Below are positions 51,170 to 63,185 of a DNA stretch of 64,000 bases, one piece after another (position 1 is the first letter of the stretch; each line of letters opens with the position of its first letter). Made by a program: the position numbers and the translations under genes. The stretch comes from Bugulina stolonifera. Taxonomy: Eukaryota; Bryozoa; Gymnolaemata; Cheilostomatida; Bugulidae. The notes beneath the pieces were generated by a model that was not told the DNA's origin, searched no databases, and saw nothing but the letters and a program-made list of their open reading frames with translations. The stretch lies in assembly GCA_935421135.1 (NCBI GenBank), contig OW285191.1, positions 12,279,700-12,343,699 on the forward strand, given 5' to 3'.

Positions 51170-51960
51170 TCCCTTTAGAATAAAAAATACTGAAATGTTT
51201 TTGTTAATTAATAATCTAAAAAGTAATCATTCGCTATACCGTTGTATTGTAGGATTAGCTAATAAACAATTTTTTGCATAGGTTTAATGTAGCTCTACTT
51301 GTTTGTGTTCCACTTGTTTTCTCTTCTCCGCCAACATCTCTTTTTTATATTGTTTCATTTTTTTTGTTACTTTTAACCATTTTATCCAATTACATATATT
51401 TCAACATTCTAGTTATCCATAGAAAACTCTACATATTACATCTACTTGTGTTGGACACTAAAAAGCATAGTATACATTATCAGTCTGTAGTATGTCCACT
51501 AGGTACCAGAGTGATGGAGTGAAGATCTGTTTTTGCAAGACTTGGTAAGCTGGGTCAACAGGATTATGATTACAACAACAAAATATTGTTGTACAAAAAA
51601 CTAATTTACTTCAGCGGATCTGGCTAATTGTACAATAAAATCAATCAAGGTGCCGTACCACCCTTCACCAGGTTCTGCAGATGCAGGCAGTGGCATACAT
51701 ATTAGTGAAGATAATCTTGCTATGGTAAACATCGCTCACCAACAACAGCAAACTCAACACTGAACTGGATACACGCATGTCCAATGCCTCAAAGGCCTTT
51801 GGCATGCTCAGAGGTTATGTGTGGTGCAATAAAGACCCCTGGAGGGCAAGTGTACACTGCGTGACAGTCACTATACCTCTGTTCTATTATCAACATACTG
51901 TAACTTGGGTAATACTCTACTGCAGTATGTTCAATTGGACTATGTCAGACACACGTAGTA
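51170..51960. repeat. Third diverged copy of the roughly 0.7-kb segment
   Basis: Shares TTGTAGGATTAG(C/T), the (T)TCCACTTGTTTT stretch and GTGTACACTG(C/T)G(T/G)GAC ... CTATTATCAAC with the pair at 49.1-50.5 kb. Confidence 0.55.
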
Positions 51961-52192
51961 CACAAACTAAGTCCTGATGACGTAAGATCAGGCTGAATAT
52001 TTCCAAACTATTGATGTTTCTAGAATTTTACAATAACCTGAGTGTTTGCCTTGATTGGAGAATGCAAGCTCCTACATTCCACTGTTTCATAAAAAGCAAA
52101 AATATTTAACAACACTCAACTCATGTTATGATGTATCACACAATGATAATCTATACCTACTTTAATATAAATTGCGTGATCCAATATCTATA

Positions 52193-52275
52193 ATTTAAGG
52201 GATTTGACCATTTTTATATATACGAGTATATGATGTATTTTTAGCAAGGAATTTATTCCTTGTTAAAAATACACA
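52193..52275. mobile_element. Short hairpin element, copy 3
   Basis: Strong inverted repeat: TGTATTTTTAGCAAGGAAT pairs with ATTCCTTGTTAAAAATACA across a two-to-three base loop. Shares flanking motifs with the copies near 6.2 and 13.6 kb. Confidence 0.6.
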
Positions 52276-54086
52276 ATATCTATAACATCTGGGATTCTAC
52301 ATTAATTATCTGCAGTTATATTGTTACATTTTCAAACAAAGACAAGCTGCTATTTATTGCACATAATCACTTTATTTATGTAACTAGCTTTGCCTTTAGT
52401 ACTACTTCAAAGTTTATAGAATTAATAAGTTGTTCCATGGGTTTTTGCACCAATAGGATCGCGCAAAAGCTGAACCAATAAACGGCCTAGTCCAAAGTAG
52501 TTGGGCAGCAAGGAAAAAATTACTGATCAAACAATGGAGTTTTCTCTAAATTGGCGAAAAATTGTCTTCAGATTGGCTAGAAGTACTTGAGATGCTAGCC
52601 CATTATTATCAGGATACATGATGTTTATACCGATAGCATTTATAATAGAAGAGGCAAGCATTTCGAGGAACTTAAATATGGGAAAAAGGCCCAAGAATTT
52701 GAGCCATCCTACTGAGCATGTGGTCTGGACCGTTTATGCCTCATGTAGACCAAAGATGGTAAAAGTACGCTCTTTGTGCAGACTGTCAACTACTTGAGGC
52801 TTGTTATGTCGACCTATATCTCTATAGCCTAAGCGCTTGGCCATAGGTTGGGCGCTCGTTAGAGAGCAACGCTTTGCCGATTTTTGTGAGAGAACCATGG
52901 CAAATTACTATGCGCATCGTTTGTTAGCAGTCACTTGTGTTAGCAGTTGATATTTTGGTGTATCCACTATGTATTCAACAACAGCACAAAAGTCAACACA
53001 TGACAAAGAACTTAGAACACAGACAGAGGCAAGTAATAAAAACATGTGCAAGTAATTAAGGCTAGTACTAAAAACAATACAGAAGTTACAACTGACCAAT
53101 CAGGTTAAACTCAGTATAAAAGCATGACAAACGTTGAGGTTAATATATAGGACAAACAGCAAGTAGTAATTGCATGTAAGGCACAGAGACTGTCATATGA
53201 AAGCCATCAATTGACAATTGTGTATTACACTATCCTAACATCGGTTACTGTATAAACTTGGTATATAGGAACTTTGACTATTTGGCATTGCTAGGCTATG
53301 TTACATGTACATTTACATGCACATTTTTCTTGTAATGGGTATTTGATTTGTCAAGTAGCGGAAGTGAAGTAATACGGTCTTACAGGATCCAGAATGTGCT
53401 TTCTGAAATCTTGAGATCCTTTGACTTCTATTACAACTTTATAACCTACATGAATAACAAATTAATAACAAACTTTTTTGTCACTTTGTAATCCGAAAAA
53501 AATAATCATTTGCTGTACCATTGTATCGTAAGATTAGTTAATAAACAATTTCAGTGAGTAGCTCAATGTAGCTCTACTTATCTGCTATCTTTTCCATTTT
53601 ATCTATTTGCTTGCCCGCCGCTGCTCCTCTCACTCATACAAGTTTCGTACTTCTAAGGTCCGTTAAGTAAGATGGCCAAGTGGCTCAACAGCAACCAAAT
53701 AAATAATACAAATATGCATGTAGGTACTATTGTGGTGAAACAACCTCCGTGGTTTTGGCGCCCTAGGCCAGCCACACAAACAGTATCATAGCTGACACTA
53801 CCATATATAATTTTATCCATGCATGACATTATTATCTTATACTCATCCATGCATTCATTATTATCTTATATACTGCGTGTCTTATATATATACATGTACT
53901 AGAAATCAAGCTTTGGGATTACGTTCTATTGCAACTTGGTTTTTCCCACATTTATATACCTATTTAGTAATTGTCTACTCTTGCTTGATTGTGAAGTATT
54001 AGAGTCTTTTTGCCATTTCATATAGTAACTTCGTGGCCGACCTTATAGATTAAGCTCATAATTATATACAACATGTTTCTCCTTAT

Positions 54087-54717
54087 TGTAAGCACATTTT
54101 GTGCAAAGGCCAACCTTTTATGTGGCCGAATCCGGCAGAACCAGACATATTGTTGCATCAGTTCCGGAGCCGACCCCCATGTCGGATAGCCGATACCATG
54201 TCGGGCTCTTTTGGCCGGGAGTTTGTTATGTATATAAGGCATTGCATTTTGTGTTGTAATTCAGTTGTTGATTGCGCTTGAATAAAGCAACATCTCCTAA
54301 CTCAACCTACAGAGGCTTACTCTTTAGGCGGGTAACTCCACCTGAGAATTCCTTTGGGATTCAGTACGGCTCGAGTTCACCTCATCCTAGGCTAAGCATA
54401 TATCTATCCACCCCTTAGACTTAGGCCGATCCCAGGTTCCAATGAACCTAGCGTCGAGCTTAGGATCTCAAGGCTAGACAATCTTTCTCTGCACTCTCTC
54501 GGAGTATAAACTCTACATGACCTACCTCGGTCCTGAGCTCCAATGAGTCTCGGAATCGGCCTACGTCTGATATAATCTACAATACACACATAAAGAGCAC
54601 ACATAACTGTTCACTCTTTTATGTAATGTGTCGAAGGTACACTTGGTCGGCCTCTACCACCGTCCAAGCCCTTCCCATACCTGTAGCCCTCGGCTTTTGT
54701 ATGTAACTAGCCTACAC
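54087..54717 (+). mobile_element. Candidate solo LTR
   Basis: A block richer in GC than its surroundings, with TATATAAGG near 54230 and AATAAAG near 54281 in promoter-poly(A) order. The possible ends TGTAAGC and GCCTACA are near inverted complements. No flanking duplication or internal coding region was found, so the assignment is tentative. Confidence 0.35.
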
Positions 54718-54806
54718 ACACAAAAACATTACACTATTAAGGGATATATTGTATGAATATCACATTCATACAGTCATATTCATACATACTTATGCATATT
54801 CAGAAT

Positions 54807-54852
54807 GAATTGAATTGAATTGAATTGAATTGAATTGAATTGAATTGAATTG
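54807..54852. repeat. (GAATT)n pentanucleotide repeat, about nine units
   Basis: Uninterrupted TGAAT units. Confidence 0.95.
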
Positions 54853-55247
54853 GCATGTGTCTGTCATGAGTGACAATGCTTGGCTTCTTGACTTTCACCG
54901 GCAACTCCTTAAGCATTTCTCTTCCAGCTTTTTTAGGTTGCAGTTGGTGTAATGGCGACGGCCAGCATATAGTTTTGATCTCCAGTTGGAATATGCATAA
55001 GTATATACACTGTATGTGTGTGGTTAAGAATATCAACTGCTCATGATAAGGTCACAAAGTAAGCACAGTCACAGTTACTTGACTGTTCTTCTTCCAGTAC
55101 AATGATGAGCAAATATTGTTATTGCTCCTTGAGATTATTAGCTATTATTTGTTGTCCAGTTTAAGTCTAATTAATAACTGTATATTCTAAACAAGATATC
55201 ACTGGCAGTGGAATGGCATAACCTCAAGGATTAATAAAAATGTCACT

Positions 55248-55440
55248 AGTATCATACTATTATGTAGTACACACCAATGTGTATGTGTGGCTATTAGTCC
55301 TCCATTAATCTCAACTGTTATCATACTATTATGTAGTACACACCAATGGGTATATGTGGCTATTAATCCTCCACTAATCTCCTATTGACCTATTCTATCT
55401 TCCCTACGTATCAGTGCCCACCAGTGCCCATCAGTGCCCA
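55248..55440. repeat. Tandem duplication (about 70 bp x2) followed by a 10-base repeat
   Basis: TATCATACTATTATGTAGTA ... TCCTCCA(T/C)TAATCTC occurs twice in a row, then four AGTGCCCA(C/T)C units near 55412-55450. Confidence 0.85.
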
Positions 55441-55904
55441 TCAGTGCCCACTGGCTGCTTGCATTGATGGGATAACTAGACTGAGCTAGTACAGGTAAGT
55501 GCAGATAGTATATTATGTAGCTTGTAGCAGGCGGATTTGGAGTCAGCTCTTCCTCTAGCCTTCAACTCCATAACAATATTACACATGTGCTAAATATTTG
55601 ATAAATAGTAAAAATTACCTTTAGAACTACTACAGAGTTTTAAGTGAAGATAAGCCAGTGATGACGATGATGGTATGTTGCAAGGTACAAATGTATGTTA
55701 AATAGTGATGATTACAATCAAGTAGGCATGTCATTGTAGGCTCATGCAGCCCAGCGTAAGATTGAGTTACCAGTGAGTAGGGGCAAGAGTTTTGTGAAAC
55801 CATAGCATTGTTATTAGAAACTTACTTATAGAGTATACAAATCAAGTTGAATTGAATAAACTAAAAATGGGATAGTCATAGTCATTGTATGGCACTTAGC
55901 ATAG

Positions 55905-56205
55905 GGTAAAAGGACATTTCGAAAAAGACTGTTCAAAACAGGACAATTCGAAACTGTGTAGATTACATTTAGAAGAATACAACTTGCAGATAATTTATCT
56001 TCATTAATTAATTTAATTAATTGAATAAATAAAAAAACTATGTTAAAAATAAAAATTAGTTGAAATCTGGTGGTTGGGGTTCGAGGGTTAGGCGTTTCGA
56101 ACTGTTCGGTGTTGAACTGTCCACTTTCAAAACATCCTGTTTCGAAACGTCCTGTTTTAAAACATCTTGTTTCAAACTGTCTTTTTCGAACAGTTGCACA
56201 TTAGG
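55905..56205 (+). mobile_element. Foldback MITE with TTCGAA motifs, copy 2
   Basis: Collinear with 7204-7535: GGTAAAAGGACATTTCGAA at the left, AT-rich core, then iterated TTCGAAC/TTTCAAAC and a CAGTTGCACATTA end. Confidence 0.65.
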
Positions 56206-56245
56206 TAGGCCTACTTAGTATAGCACAGCCAGTCACATAGCAAGA

Positions 56246-56443
56246 ATGAAGTTAAAGAAGAAGCTGGATGGGCGATGTTGCCTTATATACCCTCATTACC
56301 AACGAATACTAATCAATGCGATAGCTGACAGCGTGGTACAAACAGACCGCAGTTTATCGGAGATACTTTCAGACAGACAAACAGAAAAGATCATACCTTT
56401 AGTGACGAAAAAGCTAAATAATTGTGAGCATCTGTTGTGCTGA
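56246..56443 (+). CDS. Unrecognised 65-codon open frame (doubtful)
   Basis: Starts MKLKKKLDGRCC and ends at a TGA, directly after the foldback MITE. No domain, signal peptide or splice partner recognised. A further open stretch follows a CTATAG acceptor near 56871 but cannot be joined with confidence. Possibly a remnant or chance. Confidence 0.15.
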   Translation: MKLKKKLDGRCCLIYPHYQRILINAIADSVVQTDRSLSEILSDRQTEKIIPLVTKKLNNCEHLLC

Positions 56444-57109
56444 CACACATTCTAAGAACATTAACATTCTACCATATTGCAATGCTACTTACACAATGTA
56501 CATGTATTAATAGTGTTGACACTGGTATGGTTTTGTACTCTACTATTTTGCTAATGTCCTGGTTATTACATTTACACTACTTGGTCAATAGGAGTTATGT
56601 TGAGCGTTATACCTAAGTTTATTCAGTTAAATGCAAACTAGCAATTGATTGGACTAAGATATTTTAGAACTGCTACTTCACAAACAGATAAATTTTTGAT
56701 TAGAATCACCAGTCGACATGAAGAGATTTCTACATGTACATGTACATGTATGCGTGTTGCAGTAATGTAATGGTTTTGAAGGCTATGTTGGCATCATGGA
56801 ATTGAAATGTTCATTTTAATTCGATAAAATAGTTTTCAGCCCAAACTTTAAATTAATAATATGTCTATAGGAAGGCACCACTACCAGCTGCACACTGCAC
56901 CAGCTTGGCATCCTTAAAAAGAAGCTTTACCGGAGAGCAAACCTGTGCGCTGACGATACTTTTCTAATACTTTAATATTTACTAGGAGGGGTTTAATTCA
57001 TCACATTATTTTAATCCTTGAATAGATTCACTCTTGGCATGGTTTTATTTAATAAATGCAAATGGTGCTATCTTTCAGCTTTTAGATATAAGATCTGCCT
57101 GGATAGAGT

Positions 57110-60100
57110 ATGAAAATAAGAGAGCGGACAAGCCTGTATCTGTGTCTGACAATTGTACTAATATTACTATTGTACGGTAACATGTACAAAGGTGAGCAAA
57201 ACAGATTTCAGACCGTTAATACTAACTACTACTATATTGTGCATGTTCCAGTCAGTGACAACAGTTCAACAAGCTAAACTTTAAGCCCCATATGCTGACA
57301 ATAGTGCCAGTACTGCCAGCTATAGTATAGCAATAGTTATCCACAGTGTGGTTAGTAATTGGTATAAACTGCAGTCTGAAAGGGTTTTATTATAATTATC
57401 ATGTTTGCTCAATCTGGTTTTTATGTTTCATTCATCGGTGCAGCTTAGGGACAGCCCTATAATATAGATGCTGCATATTTACAGCAAAGTGCAGTTAGAA
57501 GATGAGCCCATTATATACATTACAGTCATATTTACTATTAAATGTACTATTATTAATGCACTATTACAGCCATATTTACCAGCATGCTCACTTTGTGTGG
57601 AAGTTATAATCTGTCTGCTCACTGTACTAGGTTATCAGTGTTGTTAGGCGCTGTAGAGATCACTATCCTTAAATCCAAACCCCAGTCAAGAATGGATGAG
57701 TACTTGGCTGCCTAGAAGCAAATTATCTTGCAAAAACATAACATATTGTATAAAATTTATGCTGACAACCCTCAATAAAATACTAATGTAAGGCTCACAC
57801 CTGTCATAATGCATGTGTAACAAACCAGCTGAAACCTGCTGCTACTATTCAGGTTGCTATTATATCTGTAGATGCTATTCAATCCAGATCTAATATAAAT
57901 ACGGAGAATATAAGACCAGTGGCCATTAATCAAGATAGAAGTCAATCTGGTTCACTGAGTAGAAATAGTTCTGATACAGCCATTCACCGTCTACCATATA
58001 TTAGTCAGTGCCAGAGAAAGAACATCATTGTAACAAAAGAAGAATGTGAGAAATTCAAAACCTTTGAATTGGAAGACAAGACCATGTTTTCTTTTAACTG
58101 GGTTTCTGGTGCTCCTGGTAGTGGAAATGATTGGATACTCTGGTTAGCTTCTACTACTAGTATGTTATCTTCTCTTTGCAACAGACATATTTACTGAACA
58201 TGCTTAAGTGTAATGGTAATGGTTGGCCAGGTAGCTGGCACAGTCAAACACCACAAGCACTTAGTATTAGACGTAGTGTTAGATTAGTTGCTTGAGATTG
58301 AAAACCTTGGCAAGTTACAAAACACACTGTGATCAGCATCAGATTGCTGGGTGGAGACTGCTTATTCCAGCTTTTTTCTGATTATGTTATCACAGTGAGT
58401 ATAACTCCTAATTATGCTGTGAACACTGAAACACAAAATTTAAAATTAAATATTGCCCAGTGGATAATAAAGTTAATGTCGTATATCTGTGAAGTAAGTC
58501 AGTGGCGTGCTTTGTACGAAATCCCATAGTCAGTAACAAATTAAGTATTCATGTCATTGCTTAAAATTGTTTAATAAGGTTTTGGTGGCCGAGTGGTCTA
58601 GCGCTAGTCACTCTGTTCTTGCAGCAATGACACAAGTTATCTGCAAGGACATGGGTTCAAGTCCCACCAATCACCTGGAGGTTTTCATCCCGAAGGAGGT
58701 TCCCCTCTGTGCCATATCTCCAGCTCTAGGAGCCGTGGTGACCCTCGACTAGCTCTGCTATTGGGCAGCCGCATTAAAGAATTGGGTTTGGCACCACGGA
58801 TATTATTATTATTATTATATGCATGTGCACTTCATGTAAAAGGAGTCATTCCATGGAGCCTACTGAGTCATTACAGTTGGTAGCTTATTCTGAATTTTTA
58901 CATCCAGGTGTCGCTGTACCATCTCTACCCACCATATTATAATATTCTACATAGAGTTTTAGCTAGAGGTGTTGCTCAATGGTGTAACTAATATGAGTAA
59001 AAACTAACAATGGATATTTACAGGATATTCTTGGAGTAAGTTAAGCAGGCAGCTTGACTGTGAGGCATATCGAATGGAAAACCGGTTTCCGAATCTCAAT
59101 CAGAATTCAAACTGGAGCTGTCTCTTTATCAAAACACATGAACCATGGTTTTGGAAAATGACTAAATCTCCAGCTAGATGTGCATTTCTTGTTAGGCATC
59201 CATATGATGCCATTTTCTCTGAATATAGAAGGTAAGAAACATTATTTACATGTACGTGATTATGTAAGTAACATACACATTTTTTATCAAATTTTTCAAA
59301 GTTGTTGGTTTCTACCAGTATATTCGCTAATCGGTTTCTTAGCTGCTATTCAGTAAGTGGGCGTTAAACCAGCAGACGCTAAGTCAATTTTTGCTTGCTT
59401 TAGACAATTAGTACAACAGGGAGCTGTGAATACCAGTTTCGAAAAACTCAAGTCATCAACAGAAGGGGTGGAAATAGGGAAGTTTCTCGATATTAGAACA
59501 AATGCTACAGCCCCAGGTACAATATGATAGTCCAAATTAATATGTTTAACTGTGAAAATATTGAATTGCAGCTCACAGACGAAAAACGTGCAGCTTGAAA
59601 AAGTATTACAGATGAACAATTGAATTTATATTTTAGGATGGAAAAAATTTCTCATGGATAGTATTCCAAAATGGCTGAGACATGCGACTTACTGGCTAAA
59701 AGAATATTCAGCACCTCTTCATATCCTTGTATACAATAATATCAGACAGAACACTACGAGAGAGATTGAGCAGATGCAGGAATTCTTTAGATATAATTTT
59801 GGTGGAGCTAACTTCAGGTATGGAAGAGCACATCAGTCTGTATAACCAAAAGAACGTCGAGTCCTTAATAATATACATGGCTTTTGTAAAGGTTTATACA
59901 TGTACATTTGTATATTTAAGAAAATTTGTTCTAGCATGTTGATCGGATTTACAAAATAGTAGTCACTGAACTGGAACGAAGCAGAGTTTGCCTTTCGTTA
60001 GCTTCACTGATATTATATAGTGTTTCCACATTTTTCAAGCAGGGACTTGGTGTGGATATATAAGGTCCATTAGTAGTAATATGTCTTTTATCTGATGACT

Positions 60101-61175
60101 GCTATATATTTTATTCCAGTAATTTTAACTAGAAAATTAGTTTATAGCATGAAACTAGTAGTAATAGAAGACATAAGACAGTGGGATTCCACCAAACATT
60201 AGTTAGCTCTGTTCTAAACATTGAGCACTTTAGCTGAGATTTAGCAGTAGGCTACATCTCTCTATATAAATTTCTTGATATTCGGTTTTGTTATCCTGAT
60301 TGGAACATTTTTAATAAATAAAAGTAATTTTGCTGCTGCCTTCCATTACAGGCGGCACTGCTGTGTAATGGAAGATTCAGTGAACAAGGATCTCAAGAGG
60401 CAACCAAGTGCTGTTGATAACTACAAGGTAGGAAGATTAGCTAGTGAGCATTCAACTGTTTCCTAACATGGACGAATATGGTCTGTCAACTCATGATTCC
60501 AATGCTATAGATTCAGTACCAGAAAAACCATATCGTTAGCTGTCCAACTAAACACCGTTCCATCATTCCAAAGTCATGAACATGGTTCCTGCTATTTAAT
60601 ATACTATTCACACATCAACCTTAAACTATTTTGCAAACCTCCATAGGAAGATGGTGCGACTGTTCGAAAGAGACGGTTCGAAAGTGGGCAGTTCAACACT
60701 GGACAGTTCGTAACGCCTAACTCCAAACCCCAAATTTCAACTAATCTATATTTTTAATATTATCTATTTTCTTTAATGAATTAAATCAATTAGTTAAAAA
60801 TATCTATCTGCAAGTCGTGCTCTTCTAAATGTAATCTACACACTTTCGAACTTGCCTAATTTGAACTGTCCAGTTGTGAGCGTTCTCTTTCGAACTCTTC
60901 CCTTAACCCATAAGTGATAGGACAACCATCATTATTCAAATAGCCTTCCACAAAAGTATATTGCTTGTTTATTGAAACAATCGCTGTGTTCAAAGAGATA
61001 GAAATGTTTTATCAAATATATAAACAGTTTCAGTTCTGTTTAATTTTTGTTACAGAACTTTGCTTATGATCAGGAAGTTGCTATAAGAAAGCAGATAGAA
61101 GATGCCTTAGATAAAGTACATCAGATGCTGGATGAACGGTTTCCTAATGGTAACTACAGGATCAGAAGAGGATAG
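57110..61175 (+). CDS. Type II membrane sulfotransferase, WSCD-like, 7 exons, 355 aa
   Basis: Exons: 57110-57191, 57872-58159, 59024-59231, 59404-59516, 59637-59817, 60352-60427, 61056-61175 (1068 nt, all GT-AG). The N-terminus (MKIRER then TSLYLCLTIVLILLLYGN) is a signal anchor, so the enzyme should sit in the Golgi with its catalytic part in the lumen. Residues 28-90 are a stem region. The PAPS-binding motifs are present: GAPGSGNDW at 107-115 (5'-phosphosulfate loop) and R181 with S189 in the LVRHPYDAIFSEYRR segment (3'-phosphate binding, correct eight-residue spacing). KTHEPW (160-165) is the strand before the second motif. The later W-x2-HA-x2-WL segment (residues 248-256 approximately) fits the WSCD/sulfotransferase fold. 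There is no WSC domain, unlike vertebrate WSCD1/2. The acceptor substrate cannot be told. Introns contain a SINE and a foldback MITE. Converges on the minus-strand gene at 61.6 kb. Confidence 0.9.
58580..58820 (+). mobile_element. tRNA-derived SINE in intron 2 of the sulfotransferase
   Basis: A-box TGGCCGAGTGG and B-box GGGTTCAAGTCCC are well preserved; tail (ATT)n. Matches the 50.5-kb copy with small deletions. Confidence 0.85.
60652..60905 (-). mobile_element. Foldback MITE with TTCGAA motifs, copy 3 (inverted), in intron 6
   Basis: GTTCGAAAG motifs at the left and CTTTCGAAC motifs at the right. The CCTAACTCCAAACCCC stretch is the reverse complement of the GGGGTT/GTTAGGCG block in copy 2. 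Confidence 0.6.
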
Positions 61176-61361
61176 CTAAACTCTCAGACCTTAGATATTC
61201 ATTATACACATCTCAAGACATTTGAATCATGCGCAGCTTGCTAGGTGACTCTGCTCTATGCTGAAAGGGAAAGTTGGTGTTAACTGACACTGAATGAAAA
61301 TTGGTGCTCTAATGACAATTCTTTTAAACCATGTTTAATATCATGCCTTGCATCAATACCA

Positions 61362-61376
61362 TTTATTGACAATAAA
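61362..61376. promoter_or_regulatory. Bidirectional poly(A) signal between convergent genes
   Basis: TTTATT at 61362-61367 (AATAAA on minus) and AATAAA at 61371-61376 (plus) lie in one 15-base palindromic stretch. They are 196 bases past the sulfotransferase stop and 247 bases past the minus-strand gene's stop. The shared region implies overlapping 3' ends. Confidence 0.6.
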
Positions 61377-61613
61377 TTATTCACAGTGTACAAGTATCTA
61401 TCAATGAGCATTACAGAAAAGTGCAGAATGCAATGTTATTTATCAGACAGTATACAAACTTTAATAGTCAAATAAAAAGAACATGCCTATCAGTAATTAC
61501 AGCACGAATACCAAATAGTTATAAATACTGTAGTGACGTGGTAAAATCAGTAAAATTCATACAAAAAATTTCACTTCAAGGAACCACAGAATAACAGCGT
61601 GCATCAAAGTGTT

Positions 61614-63094
61614 TCAAATTTCGATGATGTCCCTTCTCACGGCTTCCTCAATAAGGCACCTGTGATAACCTTTAGTCTTTACTAGTCCACAAATTACTTC
61701 ACCTCTTGAATCTGGATAAAAAACATTGGTTATTGGAACAACAATGCCAACAAAACACGTAACATTCCAGTGTGTACTGCTATGCAGATTTGTACTTTAC
61801 TCAAACAATCTTGTATGATGCCTTTTGTAAAAAACGATTATACCATACAAACAAATGAACAAACTGCCTGAAACAATATTGCAAAGAAATGAATACAATC
61901 AGATAGCTTACCCAAACATTTTGTACCATGTGGGTTGTTTACAGGCTGAATCCCTCCAAGATTAGCAATGGCTTGAGCACTGTAGTTTAGAACAGTACCT
62001 GCATTTTCTTCACTCATTAACTTCATAAGTTTGAGACAATTACTGAAGTCATAGTAGAGAATAGCAAGATCCTCTGCAACCTAAAACCAATAAAGCTCTG
62101 TGTGTGTAGTGAATAGTAACACATAATGTCACAGTAAACCTACATCATAAAACACCAGTTTAAGTTGTTAAATTTGAAGTTAAAGTTAAGATATGATCTC
62201 CCTCTTCTAAGCAAGGTATGATAACTGCCAAATAACTTACTTGATGAGATCACTATTATAATAAAGATATCAACAAAATTTGAGCAAATCATTAATAAAA
62301 GCGCGATTTATAGCATTTAACGCATTGCCATTAAAATTTTCCTACCTGAGTTCTATCTTGCCACAGGAAGTTCCCACAAGCATCTTCTTTAATGTCACAT
62401 TTGTCGAACAGGTCTAACCACTCTGGCTCCCGTGGCAACCCATTCTGCATAGTATTTACAATAAAAAACATTAATACACTATTATGTAGCAGAAATGCAG
62501 CATGCAGGCTTGATTGTCATTTTACAGTATGCTGCTACTATAATCAGTGACAGCGGCAGTAAAAGTCTGTTACTTCAGGTCAATAAACACAAGGTCTGGG
62601 TTTCTAATCTAAACTTTTTATGTTTTAATAAAAGTAAACTAAGGCAATTAACAATTTGTTTACCTAACTACCATCAGTACAACTTGAAACAGTAATAATA
62701 ATTAGTTATCTGGTCTTTCAGTATACTGTGATTTCTTGCTACAAGATTGTAATAATGTTAACGACTAACCTGCCAATCTGAAATGGTAAATTCCACCACA
62801 ACACTTGATGTAGCAATGTCTTTGGTTATATAGTCAGGAGACCTTTTAATAAAACTTGCCTCGGTAACAGAACTAAGGAAGGATGTTACCACAGCTAAAG
62901 TAACAATGGATGTATTTTTTATTATAAGCACAGAAGTTATTATTACAAGAAAGAAATATAATATGGTATCACAAGATAGTGCATTAAATATTTTGTTGTG
63001 GATGCCCATACCAGGGTGAAGAAAATAAATTTAATAAAAACCGATTATAATGAAAATATAGTTCCAACTTACCTATGGTGAATAATGACTTCAT
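61614..63094 (-). CDS. Secreted Cys-containing protein (family U1), 5 exons, 170 aa
   Basis: Exons on the minus strand: 63094-63073, 62894-62770, 62444-62346, 62080-61912, 61711-61614; phases 1, 0, 0, 1, identical to the paralogue at 36.2-40.0 kb; 513 nt. Exons 1 and 2 give a clear signal peptide (MKSLFTIAVVTSFLSSVTEA). The mature protein has Cys 65, 72, 97, 137, 146 and 157, all with plausible counterparts in the paralogue, including VAEDLA..YYDFSNCL (83-98) and C-x10-C-[LM] followed by E-A-x-R-R at the end. It lacks the paralogue's extra Cys. Percent identity is low outside these blocks, so the pair is old. No known domain recognised. The open frame beginning at 63009 ignores the intron and is not the true start. 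TATA box at 63176-63185. Confidence 0.82.
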
Positions 63095-63175
63095 CTCTAG
63101 TTTTAAACGAACTTACAGTAGTACTAATAGTTTAGAGTGTTGGTGGTGATCTGTTGCTCTCCACCATCTGAAACC

Positions 63176-63185
63176 CTTTTATATA
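63176..63185 (-). promoter_or_regulatory. TATA box of the minus-strand secreted-protein gene
   Basis: TATATAAAAG on the minus strand, about 85 bases upstream of the start codon at 63094. Short 5' UTR expected. Confidence 0.65.

Larger units (their letters stand above)
46720..57109. other. Gene-poor, repeat-rich 10 kb
   Basis: No convincing multi-exon gene on either strand. It contains two SINEs, three diverged tandem copies of a roughly 0.7-kb segment, a hairpin element, an LTR-like block, short tandem repeats and a foldback MITE, listed separately. A minus-strand open segment near 52.9-53.1 kb encodes a Leu-rich stretch (MFLLLASVCVLSSLS) that looks like a signal peptide but could not be extended. 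Confidence 0.5.

Noticed and set aside
62758..63009. Single-exon start at 63009 for the minus-strand secreted gene
   Set aside because: Reads through an intron; the MKSLFTI exon at 63094 plus the acceptor at 62895 gives the signal peptide and the phase seen in the paralogue.
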